Positions 1 through 8,771 of a stretch of DNA of 64,000 nt are shown here, piece by piece. Source of the DNA: Coriobacteriaceae bacterium (GTDB taxonomy: Bacteria > Actinomycetota > Coriobacteriia > Coriobacteriales > Coriobacteriaceae); contig SUUG01000011.1 in NCBI GenBank assembly GCA_015062655.1, positions 1 to 64,000 on the forward strand, written 5' to 3'. The notes beneath the pieces were generated by a model that was given only the letters and a program-made list of their open reading frames with translations, did not search any database and had not been told where the DNA came from. Numbering within the stretch: position 1 is the stretch's first letter; each line of letters begins with the position of its first letter. The position numbers and the translations under genes were made by a program.

Positions 1-1307
1 TCGAAGTAGTAGGGGGTGCCGGAGAAGTCGCGCCAGCCCCGGGCGAGCTCGCCGGAGGGCGCGGCCCAGTACCAGGAGCCGCCCTCGGAGAACCAGCCGG
101 CGTCCATGGCGCCCGAGGCGGAGAGGTGGTAGAGCGTGCCGGCCAAATCCAGCCAACCTGAGTAGCGAGACCCATTCGCAGAATAGTAATACCAGGTGTT
201 GCTATACAGATGCCATCCAGGGGATGCTTTCTCTGGAATGCCAATCGCAGTGGAGTACGAGTAGTTCACATCGACACGGCCCTTCACCCCCGCCACCTGG
301 CCGTCTGAGGAATACTGCCACATCGTGTACGAGCCCTTGTACGTATTGGTGTCATTCCACTGGGCAACCCAACGATCCCACTGGTCGAACACGGGGCTCG
401 TGAGGTACGTCTCCCACCAGCTTGTGCTGGAATAGACCCCGGGCGTGTAGCCCGCGGCTTTGACCACCTCACAGTATGCAGACGCCATCGACGCGAACGC
501 AGCCGGACCGCCTGTGATCTCGCGGTATCGGTTGTCGTCGTCAACGCCCGCGGGCTTCCCGCTCACCTTGCTGACGTTCTCGATGTCGTAGAACACCGGC
601 AAGTCGAGATCGGACGGTTTGAGACCGGCCTTCCGCAGCACCTGCAGCGTCCACTGCGCCTCGCGCCGCGCGCTCGCCGCGTCCCATGCGTAGCTGTAGA
701 GGTAGACGCCGATCTTGATGCCGTTCGCTCGGGCGCCCGCGACGTTGTTCAAGAACTGCGCGTCGTCACCGCCCCATCCGTATCCGAGCCGCAAGACCGC
801 GAAGTCCACACCCGATCGCTTGACCTGCTTCCAATCGACCGGACCGTTCGCATAGCTCACATCGATACCCCAGCCCGTTGCCCCTTCCGGAAGCGTCACG
901 CGATTGGACCGGAAGCTGGTGCCGGGGGCTCCGTTGTCTTCAGATTCAATGAGCGCACCGCCCTCATACCGCCAGGAATACGCCATGGACTGATCGCTCG
1001 AGGGCGTGTCGGAAAGCCCCTCCCGGGCTTCGGCGGCACCCTCTTCAACGGGGGCGCCCTGTTCAAGGGCCGCGCGGTCCTCCCCGTCTTCTGGGAGGGG
1101 CGGGGTCTGCAGCGGCCGATCTTCCGCAGGGTCCTCCTCGGCATCGAGGGCGCCTTGCGGCTTCGCCAAGAGGTCCTCAGGGGCCGCAACGGGGGCGCCC
1201 AGCTCCCCTTGCCGCTGCGCCTCAGCGTAAGCGGCCATCGGCTGCATGACCGGGGAGATCGCAAGCAGCGCGGCGAGCAGCGCGGCGGCGGATCGAGAGC
1301 GTGACAT
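1..1307 (-). CDS. Secreted GH25 lysozyme with C-terminal cell-wall-binding repeats (3' end outside window)
   Basis: Peptidoglycan muramidase of glycoside hydrolase family 25, exported to the cell surface. Translation from the ATG at 1307 gives a signal peptide (hydrophobic run ending MAAYA, about residues 1-28) and a low-complexity acidic linker. The GH25 barrel follows, with GIDVSYANG at its first strand, the D-x-E motif in VFYDIENVS, and MWQYSSDG near its end. After the barrel come Gly-Trp/Tyr-rich repeats (GWLDLAGTLYHL, GWFSEGGSWYW, GWRDFSGTPYYF) typical of choline/glucan-type wall-binding modules; the frame runs off the left edge within them. The RBS GGAAGG precedes the start. It is not in the ORF track because its stop lies outside the window. 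Divergent from glf. Confidence 0.9.
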   Translation of the reverse strand, partial: MSRSRSAAALLAALLAISPVMQPMAAYAEAQRQGELGAPVAAPEDLLAKPQGALDAEEDPAEDRPLQTPPLPEDGEDRAALEQGAPVEEGAAEAREGLSDTPSSDQSMAYSWRYEGGALIESEDNGAPGTSFRSNRVTLPEGATGWGIDVSYANGPVDWKQVKRSGVDFAVLRLGYGWGGDDAQFLNNVAGARANGIKIGVYLYSYAWDAASARREAQWTLQVLRKAGLKPSDLDLPVFYDIENVSKVSGKPAGVDDDNRYREITGGPAAFASMASAYCEVVKAAGYTPGVYSSTSWWETYLTSPVFDQWDRWVAQWNDTNTYKGSYTMWQYSSDGQVAGVKGRVDVNYSYSTAIGIPEKASPGWHLYSNTWYYYSANGSRYSGWLDLAGTLYHLSASGAMDAGWFSEGGSWYWAAPSGELARGWRDFSGTPYYF

Positions 1308-1554
1308 GGCTGGCTTCCTTCCATGAGCTGAAATGCGCTTTGGTGTGTCATTTTACCTAATCAGGTTTCGCAGTGCGGGGCGCAACCTGTGTGAAACGAG
1401 GGGAATACCCCGTTTTGCCCCCTGGCCCACGGCCCCGGTTCACCGCACCGCACCCCTCGCCTCAGCAGCCGCCCCGCCCCTCCACGCCCCCACCCCACCG
1501 CTCTGCTACCATGAACCGCACGAATGCCTGTCCAACGCTACATCCGGAGGGTTC

Positions 1555-2679
1555 ATGTCTCGATACGATTACCTGATCGTCGGCGCCGGCGTCACCGGTG
1601 CGATCTTCGCCCACGAGGCCCGTCGCGCGGGGAAGACCTGCCTGGCCATCGACCGCCGCAACCACACGGCGGGCAACATGTACACCGAGGACGTCCACGG
1701 CATCAACGTGCACGTCTACGGCGCGCACATCTTCCACACGTCCATGCGCGAGGTCTGGGACTACGTGAACCGCTTCGCCGAGTTCAACCACTACGTGAAC
1801 TCCCCGGTCGCCTACTATAAGGGCGAGGTCTACAACCTCCCCTTCAACATGAACACCTTCTCCAAGATGTGGCCCGGGGTCGTGACCCCCGCCGACGCCC
1901 GCGCCAAGATCGACGAGCAGATCGCCGCCGAAAGGATCGATGCGCCGGTGAACCTCGAGGAGCAGGCCCTCTCCCTCGTGGGCCGCGACATCTTCGAGAA
2001 GCTCGTCAAGGGCTACACCGAGAAGCAGTGGGGCCGCGACTGCACCGAGCTGCCCGCGCACATCATCCGCCGCCTCCCCTGCCGCTTCACCTACGACAAC
2101 AACTACTTCAACGACCGCTTCCAGGGCATCCCCATGGGCGGCTACACCAAGCTCATCGACAAGATGCTCGAGGGCACCGAGGTACGCCTCGGCGTAGAGT
2201 ACAAAGAGCTCATCGCCGAGGAGCCCGACATCGCCGACCGCATCATCTACTGCGGCCCCATCGACGGCTTCTACGACTACAAGCTCGGCACGCTCGAGTA
2301 CCGCAGTCTGCGCTTCGAGACCGAGGAGCTCGATGAGGTGAACCACCAGGGCGTGGCCGTGGTGAACTACACCGAGCGCGACGTCCCCTACACCCGCGTC
2401 ATCGAGCACAAGCACTTCGAGTTCGGCGAGCAGGAGACCACCGTCGTCACCCACGAGTACCCGGCCGACTGGGCGCCCGGCGACGAGCCCTACTACCCGC
2501 TCAACAACGAGCGCAACGCCGAGCTCTACAAGAGGTACGCCGAGCTCGCGAAGTCCGAGGGCAAGGTCGTCTTCGCCGGCCGCCTGGGCGAGTACCGCTA
2601 CTACGACATGGACAAGGCCGTGGCCGCGGCCTTCCGCCTCGTCCGCCGCGAGCTGAAGGTCGAGCCCACAGAGCGCTAA
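1555..2679 (+). CDS. glf: UDP-galactopyranose mutase
   Basis: Flavoenzyme converting UDP-galactopyranose to UDP-galactofuranose, the donor for galactofuranose in cell-surface polysaccharides. The 374-residue protein begins MSRYDYLIVGAGVTG, carrying the FAD-binding GxGxxG motif. Family landmarks include HVYGAHIFHT, GYTEKQWG and RFTYDNNYFNDRFQG, the conserved substrate/FAD face. The ORF track extends upstream, but the ATG at 1555 is preceded by GGAGG at 5 nt spacing and matches the family start. It converges on the minus-strand glycosyltransferase operon, suggesting that a Galf-containing glycan is assembled by these genes. Confidence 0.96.
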   Translation: MSRYDYLIVGAGVTGAIFAHEARRAGKTCLAIDRRNHTAGNMYTEDVHGINVHVYGAHIFHTSMREVWDYVNRFAEFNHYVNSPVAYYKGEVYNLPFNMNTFSKMWPGVVTPADARAKIDEQIAAERIDAPVNLEEQALSLVGRDIFEKLVKGYTEKQWGRDCTELPAHIIRRLPCRFTYDNNYFNDRFQGIPMGGYTKLIDKMLEGTEVRLGVEYKELIAEEPDIADRIIYCGPIDGFYDYKLGTLEYRSLRFETEELDEVNHQGVAVVNYTERDVPYTRVIEHKHFEFGEQETTVVTHEYPADWAPGDEPYYPLNNERNAELYKRYAELAKSEGKVVFAGRLGEYRYYDMDKAVAAAFRLVRRELKVEPTER

Positions 2680-2690
2680 GCGCCCGCCCG

Positions 2691-2754
2691 ATGCCGAGCG
2701 TTCGTAACTCGGCGTTTTCGGCTGCTTTTTTGCCGTATTACGAACGCTCGGCAT
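2691..2754. repeat. 64-bp palindromic element, family I, copy 1
   Basis: Imperfect palindrome with arms ATGCCGAGCGTTCGTAA and TTACGAACGCTCGGCAT around a T-rich centre. It lies between the convergent ends of glf and the GT4 gene. On the minus strand the right arm supplies the last codons and the TAA stop of the GT4 gene. Seven more copies occur in the window (8.04-8.83 kb and 62.67 kb). Confidence 0.9.
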
Positions 2755-4045
2755 CAGCGGGGGCACGGGGGTCCGGGCGGGTGCCGCGGGCCTCCACGAG
2801 CCCCTCGATCAGCTCGAGCGCCGCGCGGTACGCATGGCGCCGGTCGAACTCGGCCTCGGCCACCGCGCGCGCCCGCCGCCCCATGCGATCGCGGCCTTCC
2901 GCATCATGCAGCAGCCCCTCGAGCGCTGCCGCGAGCGCCTCCGCATCGCCCGGGCGCACGTTCACCCCGAAGCCGTCGCGCTCCACCTTCGCCCGGAACT
3001 CCGGGTTCATCGAGGTGTTGACCATCGGGTGCCCGCTCGCCAGGTAGTCGCCGATCTTGGTGGGAACGCTTTGGGGCGCATCGGCCACGAGCGAGTTCAC
3101 CACCACATCGGAGCCCATCAGATAGGCCGCCATCACCTCGTAGGGAAGGTAGCCCAGCACGTCTGCCGGCGCCCCCGTCCGCGCGACCGCCCGCTCGACA
3201 TCGCCGCGGCCCGGCCCGTCGCCGAGCACCTTCAGGCGGAGCCCCGGCCAAGACGGCGCGAGCGCGGCGACGGCCTCCACGAGCGTCTCGAGGTCGTAGA
3301 GGGCGGAGATGTTCCCCGCGTAGGCGACCCAGGTCTCCCCTGCCGGCTTCGCGGCCACCTCTGCGTGCGCCGCCGCGCCGCCATCGAAGACCGCGAGGTC
3401 GTTGCCCACGTAGAGCACGAGCTTGGGGATGTCCTCCGCCCGGTCTCGAAAGCCCCGCGCCGCGTACTCCTCGCTCGTCCCCACGATGGCGTCGGCAAGC
3501 GCGTAGGCGCGGCGCGCATGGCGCTCGAAGGGCGCGAAGAGCAGGTCGGAGACGACCGGCACGTTCAGCGCCACGCGGAAGGCCTCCGGCCAGAGGTCGT
3601 TCACATCGATCACGAAGGGGATGCCGAACCGATGTGCGGCCCGCCCCGCCGCGAGCGTCACGTCGTTCGGGGGGATCTGGCAGTAGATGAGGTCATAGCC
3701 GTGGTCTCGCTCGAAGTGCGCGGCCACCCGCTTCGCCATCACGTGATGCGCCCAGATGCGCTGGGGGCACATGTTCGTGGGGTAGCCCGGCTCCTCGATG
3801 AAGCGCACGGTGAACGGGTGGGCGTCAGCGTCGAAAGCGGCGAGGTCGCGCTGGCGCTTCTCCCAGTGCTGGAAGCTCGCCGTGATGAAATCGACCTCCC
3901 AACCCTGCTCGGCAAGAAGCGTCGCCAGGTAGGTGTAGCGCGTCGCGCCCTTGACCTCGTCGCCCAGGCGCGCGTCCACGCTCACCACCGCGATGCGGCC
4001 GCGCCGGCCGCGTCCCGCACCCGTCATGCCCCAGCTCGCATCCAT
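2738..4045 (-). CDS. Glycosyltransferase family 4
   Basis: GT-B fold retaining glycosyltransferase, probably extending a surface polysaccharide in the cytoplasm. The N-terminal domain has the acceptor-side pattern VKGATRYTYLATLLAEQGW. The C-terminal domain has YAGNISALYDLETLVEA, LKVLGDGPG and PTKIGDYLASGHPMV, matching GT4 nucleotide-sugar-binding regions. It is the last gene of a five-gene operon and starts 3 nt after the preceding GT2 stop. Its C-terminus (ADAERS) is encoded by the arm of a palindromic repeat, so the original end may have been replaced. Sugar specificity cannot be read from sequence. Confidence 0.87.
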   Translation of the reverse strand: MDASWGMTGAGRGRRGRIAVVSVDARLGDEVKGATRYTYLATLLAEQGWEVDFITASFQHWEKRQRDLAAFDADAHPFTVRFIEEPGYPTNMCPQRIWAHHVMAKRVAAHFERDHGYDLIYCQIPPNDVTLAAGRAAHRFGIPFVIDVNDLWPEAFRVALNVPVVSDLLFAPFERHARRAYALADAIVGTSEEYAARGFRDRAEDIPKLVLYVGNDLAVFDGGAAAHAEVAAKPAGETWVAYAGNISALYDLETLVEAVAALAPSWPGLRLKVLGDGPGRGDVERAVARTGAPADVLGYLPYEVMAAYLMGSDVVVNSLVADAPQSVPTKIGDYLASGHPMVNTSMNPEFRAKVERDGFGVNVRPGDAEALAAALEGLLHDAEGRDRMGRRARAVAEAEFDRRHAYRAALELIEGLVEARGTRPDPRAPADAERS

Positions 4046-4048
4046 CCG

Positions 4049-5152
4049 CTAACGCCGCCTTCCGGCCATGAGGCCCTGTATTCGATCGTAAGAGATCCCC
4101 AGCATGTTGAGGGCGAGCGCGGTCCGGTAGCGCCGCTCGCCCCGGCGCCATTGGTCGGGGTTTCGCATCCGCAGCTCCCGCCGAAACGCCCGGGCGCGCT
4201 CGCGACCCCGCCGCCGGTCCGTATCGAAGAGCAGCGCGATGTTGTAGTGCGTGTCCACGATGAGATGGACCTTCTCGCGCAGGTACGCGATCGCGGCCTC
4301 CGAGAGGCCCCCGGCCACCCCGCCCGCCTCGGCGGCGTCCAGATAGCGCAGCAGCTCGCCCACCACGCGGCCGTGGTCGCCCCAGCGCCGCACGTAGTTG
4401 GCGTGGCTCACGCTCTGATTCGCGTTGCCCACGAGGTACTGGTACACCTCGATATCGAGGTAGGCGATCGTGGCGGCCGGCGCGCTCGCCTTCACGACGT
4501 ACTCATAGTCCTCGTAGAAGGTGTGCTCGAGCAGGCGGATGCCGAGGCCGCGAAGGTAGCCGGTGCGCGCCGTGAGCGTGTGGATCATGATCTGGAAGAC
4601 CGTGTCGCCGTTCGTGAGCACGGACTCGAACGGCAGGACCGTGCCGGTGTCGACGCCGGCGGCGAGCGGGAAGGGGGTCTGCTCGCCCGTCACCATATCG
4701 ACCTCGCGCTTGCGGTCGACCACCAGGTCGGCATCGAGCTCGCGAAGCTCGTCGATCAGGGCAGCGAGGCCGTCCGTGCTGACCCAGTCGTCCCCGTCGA
4801 CCACCCGGAAATAGCGCCCCCGCGCCGCCGCGAGGCCCGCGTTCACCGCCGAGCCGTGGCCGCCGTTCGTCTTCGAGATGATGCGGAAGACGGCGGGGCG
4901 GCGCGCGGCGTAGCGCTGCGCGAGCGCGCACGTGCCGTCGGTGGAGCCGTCGTCGACGACGATCACCTCGAGTCCGCCTTCGAGCCGGTCGTCATCGTAG
5001 GAGGCGAGCCCCCGCTCGAGGTAGGCCTCGACGTTGTAGGAGGGCACGGCGATGGTCAGGACCGGGGCGGGTCGCACCGCGCCGCGGCCGGCCGCATCCG
5101 CCGTCTGGGCCCGAAAGCCGTTGTTCCCCATCTCGACACCCCTTCCGCTCAT
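4049..5152 (-). CDS. Glycosyltransferase family 2
   Basis: Inverting GT-A glycosyltransferase. Near the N-terminus it has LTIAVPSYNVEAYLERGL and VIVVDDGSTDGT (nucleotide-sugar binding), then VDGDDWV, which supplies the metal-binding DxD-type acidic pair. The start at 5152 overlaps the upstream stop by four bases (ATGA), suggesting translational coupling. An alternative ATG at 5131 has a better-spaced RBS (GGAAGGGG) and would remove seven residues. Part of the permease-ATPase-GT2-GT2-GT4 operon. The C-terminal third is basic and may contact membrane or lipid-linked acceptor; this is inference. Confidence 0.88.
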   Translation of the reverse strand: MSGRGVEMGNNGFRAQTADAAGRGAVRPAPVLTIAVPSYNVEAYLERGLASYDDDRLEGGLEVIVVDDGSTDGTCALAQRYAARRPAVFRIISKTNGGHGSAVNAGLAAARGRYFRVVDGDDWVSTDGLAALIDELRELDADLVVDRKREVDMVTGEQTPFPLAAGVDTGTVLPFESVLTNGDTVFQIMIHTLTARTGYLRGLGIRLLEHTFYEDYEYVVKASAPAATIAYLDIEVYQYLVGNANQSVSHANYVRRWGDHGRVVGELLRYLDAAEAGGVAGGLSEAAIAYLREKVHLIVDTHYNIALLFDTDRRRGRERARAFRRELRMRNPDQWRRGERRYRTALALNMLGISYDRIQGLMAGRRR

Positions 5153-6255
5153 GAGCCCTCAGATCCGCGCTTGGCAAGCTCGTACCCCCTGCTCCCCCAC
5201 CGTCTCAGCAGGTGGAGGATGCGACCCGCCATCAGGTACGCGGCCGTCGAACGGGTCCGCAGCAGCGCGACCCCCGCGCGGCCGAGGGCGCCCGAGCCGT
5301 GCGGGCGCGCCCCGAGCACCAGGGAGCGAAACAGCGGATCGGCCTTCAGCTCCCCGCACCAGCGGCGCCGGTCCGCCCCGGACATCCCGGCGCGGACGTC
5401 GCAGTTGCGTTCGAGCGCCGAGAGAACGTAGCGCGCGAACCGCCCGCCGAGCCGCGCCCGGGCATCAGGGGTGTCCTCCCCCCAGCGCTGGAGGCAGTCG
5501 AGCAGGGCGGCGATGCGGCGGCGGTGCACCGCGAAGTACTTTGGCACGAAGCGTCCCGTGAGGTTCGATCCCGCGCGCTTCTGGTAACGGTAGAGCGGGC
5601 GCGCGATCAGGGCCCCGCCGCGCGCGCGGTCGACCACCTGCAGGTTGAAGAGGACGTCCTCGATGAGCGGGACGTCCTCGAAGGCGAGCCCCTCGAGGAC
5701 GCGGCGCCGGTACACCTTGTTCCACGCGTAGCCCAGAAGGGTCGCCTCCTCGAGGGCGAGCGCCTCACGCCTCAGCTCCTCTGACGTGAGGGATCCCGTG
5801 CGTGCGGGCACGAGTGAGCGCACAGGGCGCACGGTGCCGTCCGATTCGAGCTGCTCCTCGCGGCAGCCGAAGATCGCGAGGTCGCACGAGGGGTCCGTGA
5901 GGGCATCCACGGCGCGCTCGAGCAGGTCGGGTTCGAAGCGGTCGTCGGGGTCGGGCATCCACATGAGCTCGCCCGACGCGGCGGCGAGGCCCGTGTTCCG
6001 CGCTGCGGAGAGGCCCCGGTTGCGCTCATGGCGCACGAGCCTGATGCGGGCGTCGCGGGCGGCGTTGTCACGAACCACCCGGGCGACCTCGTCGGGAGAG
6101 CCGTCATCCACGCAGATGAGCTCCCAGGAGCCGTAGGTCTGCGCGCGCACGTCGTCGATCGCGCGCGGCAGGTCCTCCGCCACGCGGTAGCACGGCATGA
6201 TGATGGAGACGAGCGGTGCGGCGGCAGGGCCCTGTTGTGCGGACACGTCCCCCAT
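5149..6255 (-). CDS. Glycosyltransferase family 2
   Basis: Second GT2 enzyme of the operon, 368 residues. VSIIMPCYRVAEDLPRAI and LICVDDGSPDEV form the N-terminal nucleotide-binding part, and MWMPDPDDRFEPD holds the DxD motif. The ORF track starts far upstream inside the ABC ATPase gene; the ATG at 6255 (MGDVSAQQ) lies 2 nt after the ATPase stop and gives a normal GT2 N-terminus. With the adjacent transporter it probably builds the glycan exported by it. Acceptor and donor are unknown; UDP-Galf from glf is one possible donor. Confidence 0.88.
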   Translation of the reverse strand: MGDVSAQQGPAAAPLVSIIMPCYRVAEDLPRAIDDVRAQTYGSWELICVDDGSPDEVARVVRDNAARDARIRLVRHERNRGLSAARNTGLAAASGELMWMPDPDDRFEPDLLERAVDALTDPSCDLAIFGCREEQLESDGTVRPVRSLVPARTGSLTSEELRREALALEEATLLGYAWNKVYRRRVLEGLAFEDVPLIEDVLFNLQVVDRARGGALIARPLYRYQKRAGSNLTGRFVPKYFAVHRRRIAALLDCLQRWGEDTPDARARLGGRFARYVLSALERNCDVRAGMSGADRRRWCGELKADPLFRSLVLGARPHGSGALGRAGVALLRTRSTAAYLMAGRILHLLRRWGSRGYELAKRGSEGS

Positions 6256-6257
6256 GC

Positions 6258-7031
6258 TCAGTTGAACTGCTCGCGGTACGCCCGGCAGACGTCGTCCACC
6301 TTGCCGGTCATGCGCATCCGCCCCTTCTCGATCCACACGGCGCTCGTGCACAGGCGCTCCACCTGCTCGAGCGAGTGGCTCACGAACAGCACGGTCACGC
6401 TGCCAGAGTCGATGAAGCTCTGGATGCGGTCCTCGCACTTCTTCTGGAAGAAGACGTCGCCCACGGAGAGCGTCTCATCGACGATCAGGATGTCGGGCTC
6501 CACGACGGTGGCGATCGCGAAGGCGATGCGGGCCACCATGCCGCTCGAGTAGTTCTTCATCGGCATGTCGAGGAAGTCGCGGAGCTCGGCGAAGTCGACG
6601 ATCTCGTCGAGATGCTCGGACATGAACTGCTTGTCGTGCCCCAGCAGGGCGCCGTTCAGGTAGATGTTCTCGCGAGCCGTGAGCTCAAGGTCGAAGCCGG
6701 CGCCGAGCTCGATGAGCGGCGCGATGCTGCCGCGCACCGTGACCGTGCCCTCGGTGGGCTCGAGCACGCCGGCGATCACCTTGAGCATCGTGGACTTGCC
6801 GGAGCCGTTGGTGCCCACCAGGCCCAGGACCTCGCCTTTGGGAACCTGGAAACTCACGTGGTCGAGCGCGTGGAACTCCCTGAAGAACAGCTCGCGGCGC
6901 ACCAGCTTGATGAAGTACTCCTTCAAGCTGTTGAGCTGCTCGCTTGCCATGTTGAAGACCATCGTCACATCGTCGACGACGACGGCGCAGTCCTGGGCCG
7001 CGGTCGCGCGGGGGGTAAGCTCGTCTGCCAT
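6258..7031 (-). CDS. Polysaccharide/teichoic-acid ABC exporter, ATP-binding subunit
   Basis: ATPase of a Wzt/TagH-type exporter that moves undecaprenyl-linked polysaccharide across the membrane. Walker A is GTNGSGKST (residues 73-81), the signature is YSSGM (161-165), Walker B is ILIVDE, and the H-loop is FVSHS. The N-terminal extension with FREFHALDHVSF before the ABC core is typical of this subfamily. There is no long C-terminal carbohydrate-binding domain, so it resembles the short TagH/RfbE type. It follows its permease by 9 nt. Confidence 0.93.
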   Translation of the reverse strand: MADELTPRATAAQDCAVVVDDVTMVFNMASEQLNSLKEYFIKLVRRELFFREFHALDHVSFQVPKGEVLGLVGTNGSGKSTMLKVIAGVLEPTEGTVTVRGSIAPLIELGAGFDLELTARENIYLNGALLGHDKQFMSEHLDEIVDFAELRDFLDMPMKNYSSGMVARIAFAIATVVEPDILIVDETLSVGDVFFQKKCEDRIQSFIDSGSVTVLFVSHSLEQVERLCTSAVWIEKGRMRMTGKVDDVCRAYREQFN

Positions 7032-7040
7032 GGTGCCGCC

Positions 7041-7862
7041 TTAGACGTAGAGGATGAACCGGTGCTCCGTCTTGCGGAACACGAAGATGCCGATAAGCAT
7101 GGCGACGGCGGCCCAGAGCGCGCACATGAGCAGGAGCTCGGGGCTCGGGTCGCGCTGCCACAGGATGATGTCGCGCATGAACTGGAGGTAGTTGTACATC
7201 GGGTTGATCTTCACGAGCATGATGACCCACTCGGGCGCGGCCTTGTCCACCAGCAGGGAGAAGTCCCAGAAGATGGGCGTGAGGTAGGTCCACGCCGTGA
7301 GGACGACACCCCAGAGGTGGATGACGTCGCGGAAGAAGACGGCCAGGGCGCCGATCGCCAGGCCGATGCCAATGCAGAAGAACATGAGGAGCGCGAGCGC
7401 CACCGGCAGCCAGAGCAGGTGCCAGGTGGGCATCACGCGGAAGAAGACCATGACGATGCCGACGGCGATGAGCGAGAAGGCGTAGTTCACCAGGGCGAAG
7501 AGCACCTTTTGGACCGGGAAGATGTAGCGGTGGACGCGGATCTTCTTGAGGAGCGGGGCGGCCTGGATGATCGAGGTGAGAGCGGCGTTCGTGGAGTCGC
7601 TCATGAGCGCGAAGGTGACGTTGCCGACGATGAGGTAGAGGGGGAAGTTCTCGACGTTGCTGCCGAAGAGGTAGGAGAAGACGATGCTCATGATCACCAT
7701 CATGAGCAAGGGGTTCAGCACGCTCCAGGCCACGCCAAGCACGCTGCGGCGGTATTTGAGTTTGAAGTCCTTGGAGACGAGCTGCTCAAGGATGAGCAGG
7801 TCCTTCCTGTAGGAATTCGCGGGGGCGAGCTCAGTCCCCGAGGAACCGGATATGAACGGCAC
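7041..7862 (-). CDS. Polysaccharide/teichoic-acid ABC exporter, ABC-2 permease
   Basis: Membrane subunit of the Wzm/TagG family. The N-terminal cytosolic helix KDFKLKYRRSVLGVAWSVL followed by about six membrane segments is the family hallmark, and the C-terminus has KINPMYNYLQFMRDIIL. First gene of the operon. A TATACT hexamer on the minus strand (7934-7939) about 70 nt upstream is a possible -10 box, though no convincing -35 accompanies it. It acts with the adjacent ATPase; the exported polymer is presumably made by the three downstream glycosyltransferases. Confidence 0.92.
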   Translation of the reverse strand: MPFISGSSGTELAPANSYRKDLLILEQLVSKDFKLKYRRSVLGVAWSVLNPLLMMVIMSIVFSYLFGSNVENFPLYLIVGNVTFALMSDSTNAALTSIIQAAPLLKKIRVHRYIFPVQKVLFALVNYAFSLIAVGIVMVFFRVMPTWHLLWLPVALALLMFFCIGIGLAIGALAVFFRDVIHLWGVVLTAWTYLTPIFWDFSLLVDKAAPEWVIMLVKINPMYNYLQFMRDIILWQRDPSPELLLMCALWAAVAMLIGIFVFRKTEHRFILYV

Positions 7863-8039
7863 GCGCCGCCTCCTTTGCGGTTGCCCGCGCGGGAGCCTGT
7901 TCCGCGCGTCGGTCTGCTGTTTGTTGGTGTCCTAGTATACCGGCTGGCTCGCAGGCGCGCCCGACCTGCGCCATGAGCACACATCCGAGCGAGCGGGGGC
8001 GCCGAGGGGATGCCCGGGTGCCAGTGGGATGCCGGGGTG

Positions 8040-8103
8040 ATGCTGAGCGTTCGTAATTCGGCATCTTTTCGCCCGGAAACCCCGTATTACGCACGCTCGG
8101 CAC
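8040..8103. repeat. Palindromic element, family I, copy 2
   Basis: Same 64-bp layout as copy 1: left arm TGAGCGTTCGTAATTCGGCA, right arm CCGTATTACGCACGCTCGG. First of six family I copies in a 0.8 kb array between the exporter operon promoter side and the 3' end of the Rrf2 gene. Confidence 0.88.
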
Positions 8104-8124
8104 GCGGTCGACGTGCGGCACGCG

Positions 8125-8188
8125 ATGCCGAGCGTTCACGATACGAGATCCATACGCACCGCGAGAGCGAGTTGCGAACGCTCGGCAT
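8125..8188. repeat. Palindromic element, family I, copy 3 (core variant)
   Basis: Shares the outer arms ATGCCGAGCGTTC and GAACGCTCGGCAT with the family, but its core (ACGATACGAG...GCGAGAGCGA) differs from copies 1 and 2 and matches copy 6. This defines a core variant within family I. Confidence 0.82.
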
Positions 8189-8211
8189 TATGGACGCGCG
8201 GCATCGGCCCG

Positions 8212-8275
8212 TTGCCGCGAGCATTCGCGATTCGGCCTTTTCGAAGCGTGGAATGGGCAATTGCGAACGCTCAAC
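8212..8275. repeat. Palindromic element, family I, copy 4 (ATGGGCAATTGC variant)
   Basis: Left arm GCGAGCATTCGCGATTCGGC, right side AATGGGCAATTGCGAACGCT. This third core variant is shared with copies 5 and 7 (ATGGGCAATT before GCGAACGCTC). Confidence 0.8.
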
Positions 8276-8288
8276 GACCGGCGTGGCC

Positions 8289-8351
8289 TCTCGAGCGTTC
8301 GTGATTCGGCATTTTTTGCATGCGAAATGGGCAATTGCGAACGCTCGACAT
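8289..8351. repeat. Palindromic element, family I, copy 5
   Basis: Left arm TCGAGCGTTCGTGATTCGGC followed by ATTTTTT, right side AAATGGGCAATTGCGAACGC. Same variant as copies 4 and 7. Confidence 0.84.
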
Positions 8352-8439
8352 CTGACATGCGCTGGGGATGCGGGCACGATGCTCCACCCCCGTCAGCACG
8401 GCATGCTCGACAAGTGACAGAGACGCACGCGGAGAATAA

Positions 8440-8515
8440 TTGAGGTTGGGAGCGAAAAACGTCATGTTTTTGCAGGTTGGGAGCACGCGGTTCCCAACCT
8501 CAAGAAACATGACGC
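8440..8515. repeat. Palindromic element, family II (AGGTTGGGA), unit 1
   Basis: Two direct copies of AGGTTGGGAG (8443 and 8474, 31 nt apart) are followed by the inverse TTCCCAACCTC at 8491. CGTCATGTTT between the first two is mirrored by AAACATGACG after the third. The whole folds as one nested hairpin. No coding potential is evident. Confidence 0.8.
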
Positions 8516-8552
8516 TATCTACCTCGGATTCCGTGGCAAATCACAGCAAGTG

Positions 8553-8657
8553 GAGTTCCCAACCTCAAAAGTTCTCCGCAAACACGGCGCTCGCGTGCAA
8601 AATGCGGAGGAGAATTGAGGACGGGAACACACCGAGTCGCTTTTTCGAGGTTGGGGT
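8553..8657. repeat. Palindromic element, family II, unit 2
   Basis: Inverse TTCCCAACCTCA at 8556, then an internal stem CTCCGCA/TGCGGAG. Direct copies TTGAGGACGGGA (8615, degenerate) and GAGGTTGGGG (8647) follow 32 nt apart. The motif spacing matches unit 1. Confidence 0.7.
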
Positions 8658-8699
8658 CTGAACGAGGTGCTTCGAACATTCACGAACAACATCAGAATA

Positions 8700-8760
8700 C
8701 CGGGCGTTCGCAATACGAGTTCGGTCCACATCGTGAGATCGAATCACGAACGCTCGACAC
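8700..8760. repeat. Palindromic element, family I, copy 6 (core variant)
   Basis: Left arm GGGCGTTCGCAATACGAG, right arm ATCACGAACGCTCG. The core (ATACGAG...GTGAGATCGA) matches copy 3. Confidence 0.78.
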
Positions 8761-8771
8761 CGACTGACTGC

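Noticed and set aside
1462-2766. 434-aa minus-strand ORF opposite glf
   Set aside because: Val/Leu/Asp-rich shadow of the glf frame in GC-rich DNA; no RBS or family motif.
2834-5431. 865-aa plus-strand ORF across the glycosyltransferases
   Set aside because: Arg/His/Pro-rich antisense frame of three well-supported GT genes.
8010-8443. Small proteins such as MPSVRN...YERSA from the repeat array
   Set aside because: The recurring peptides are translations of the palindrome arms; no RBS or conserved length.
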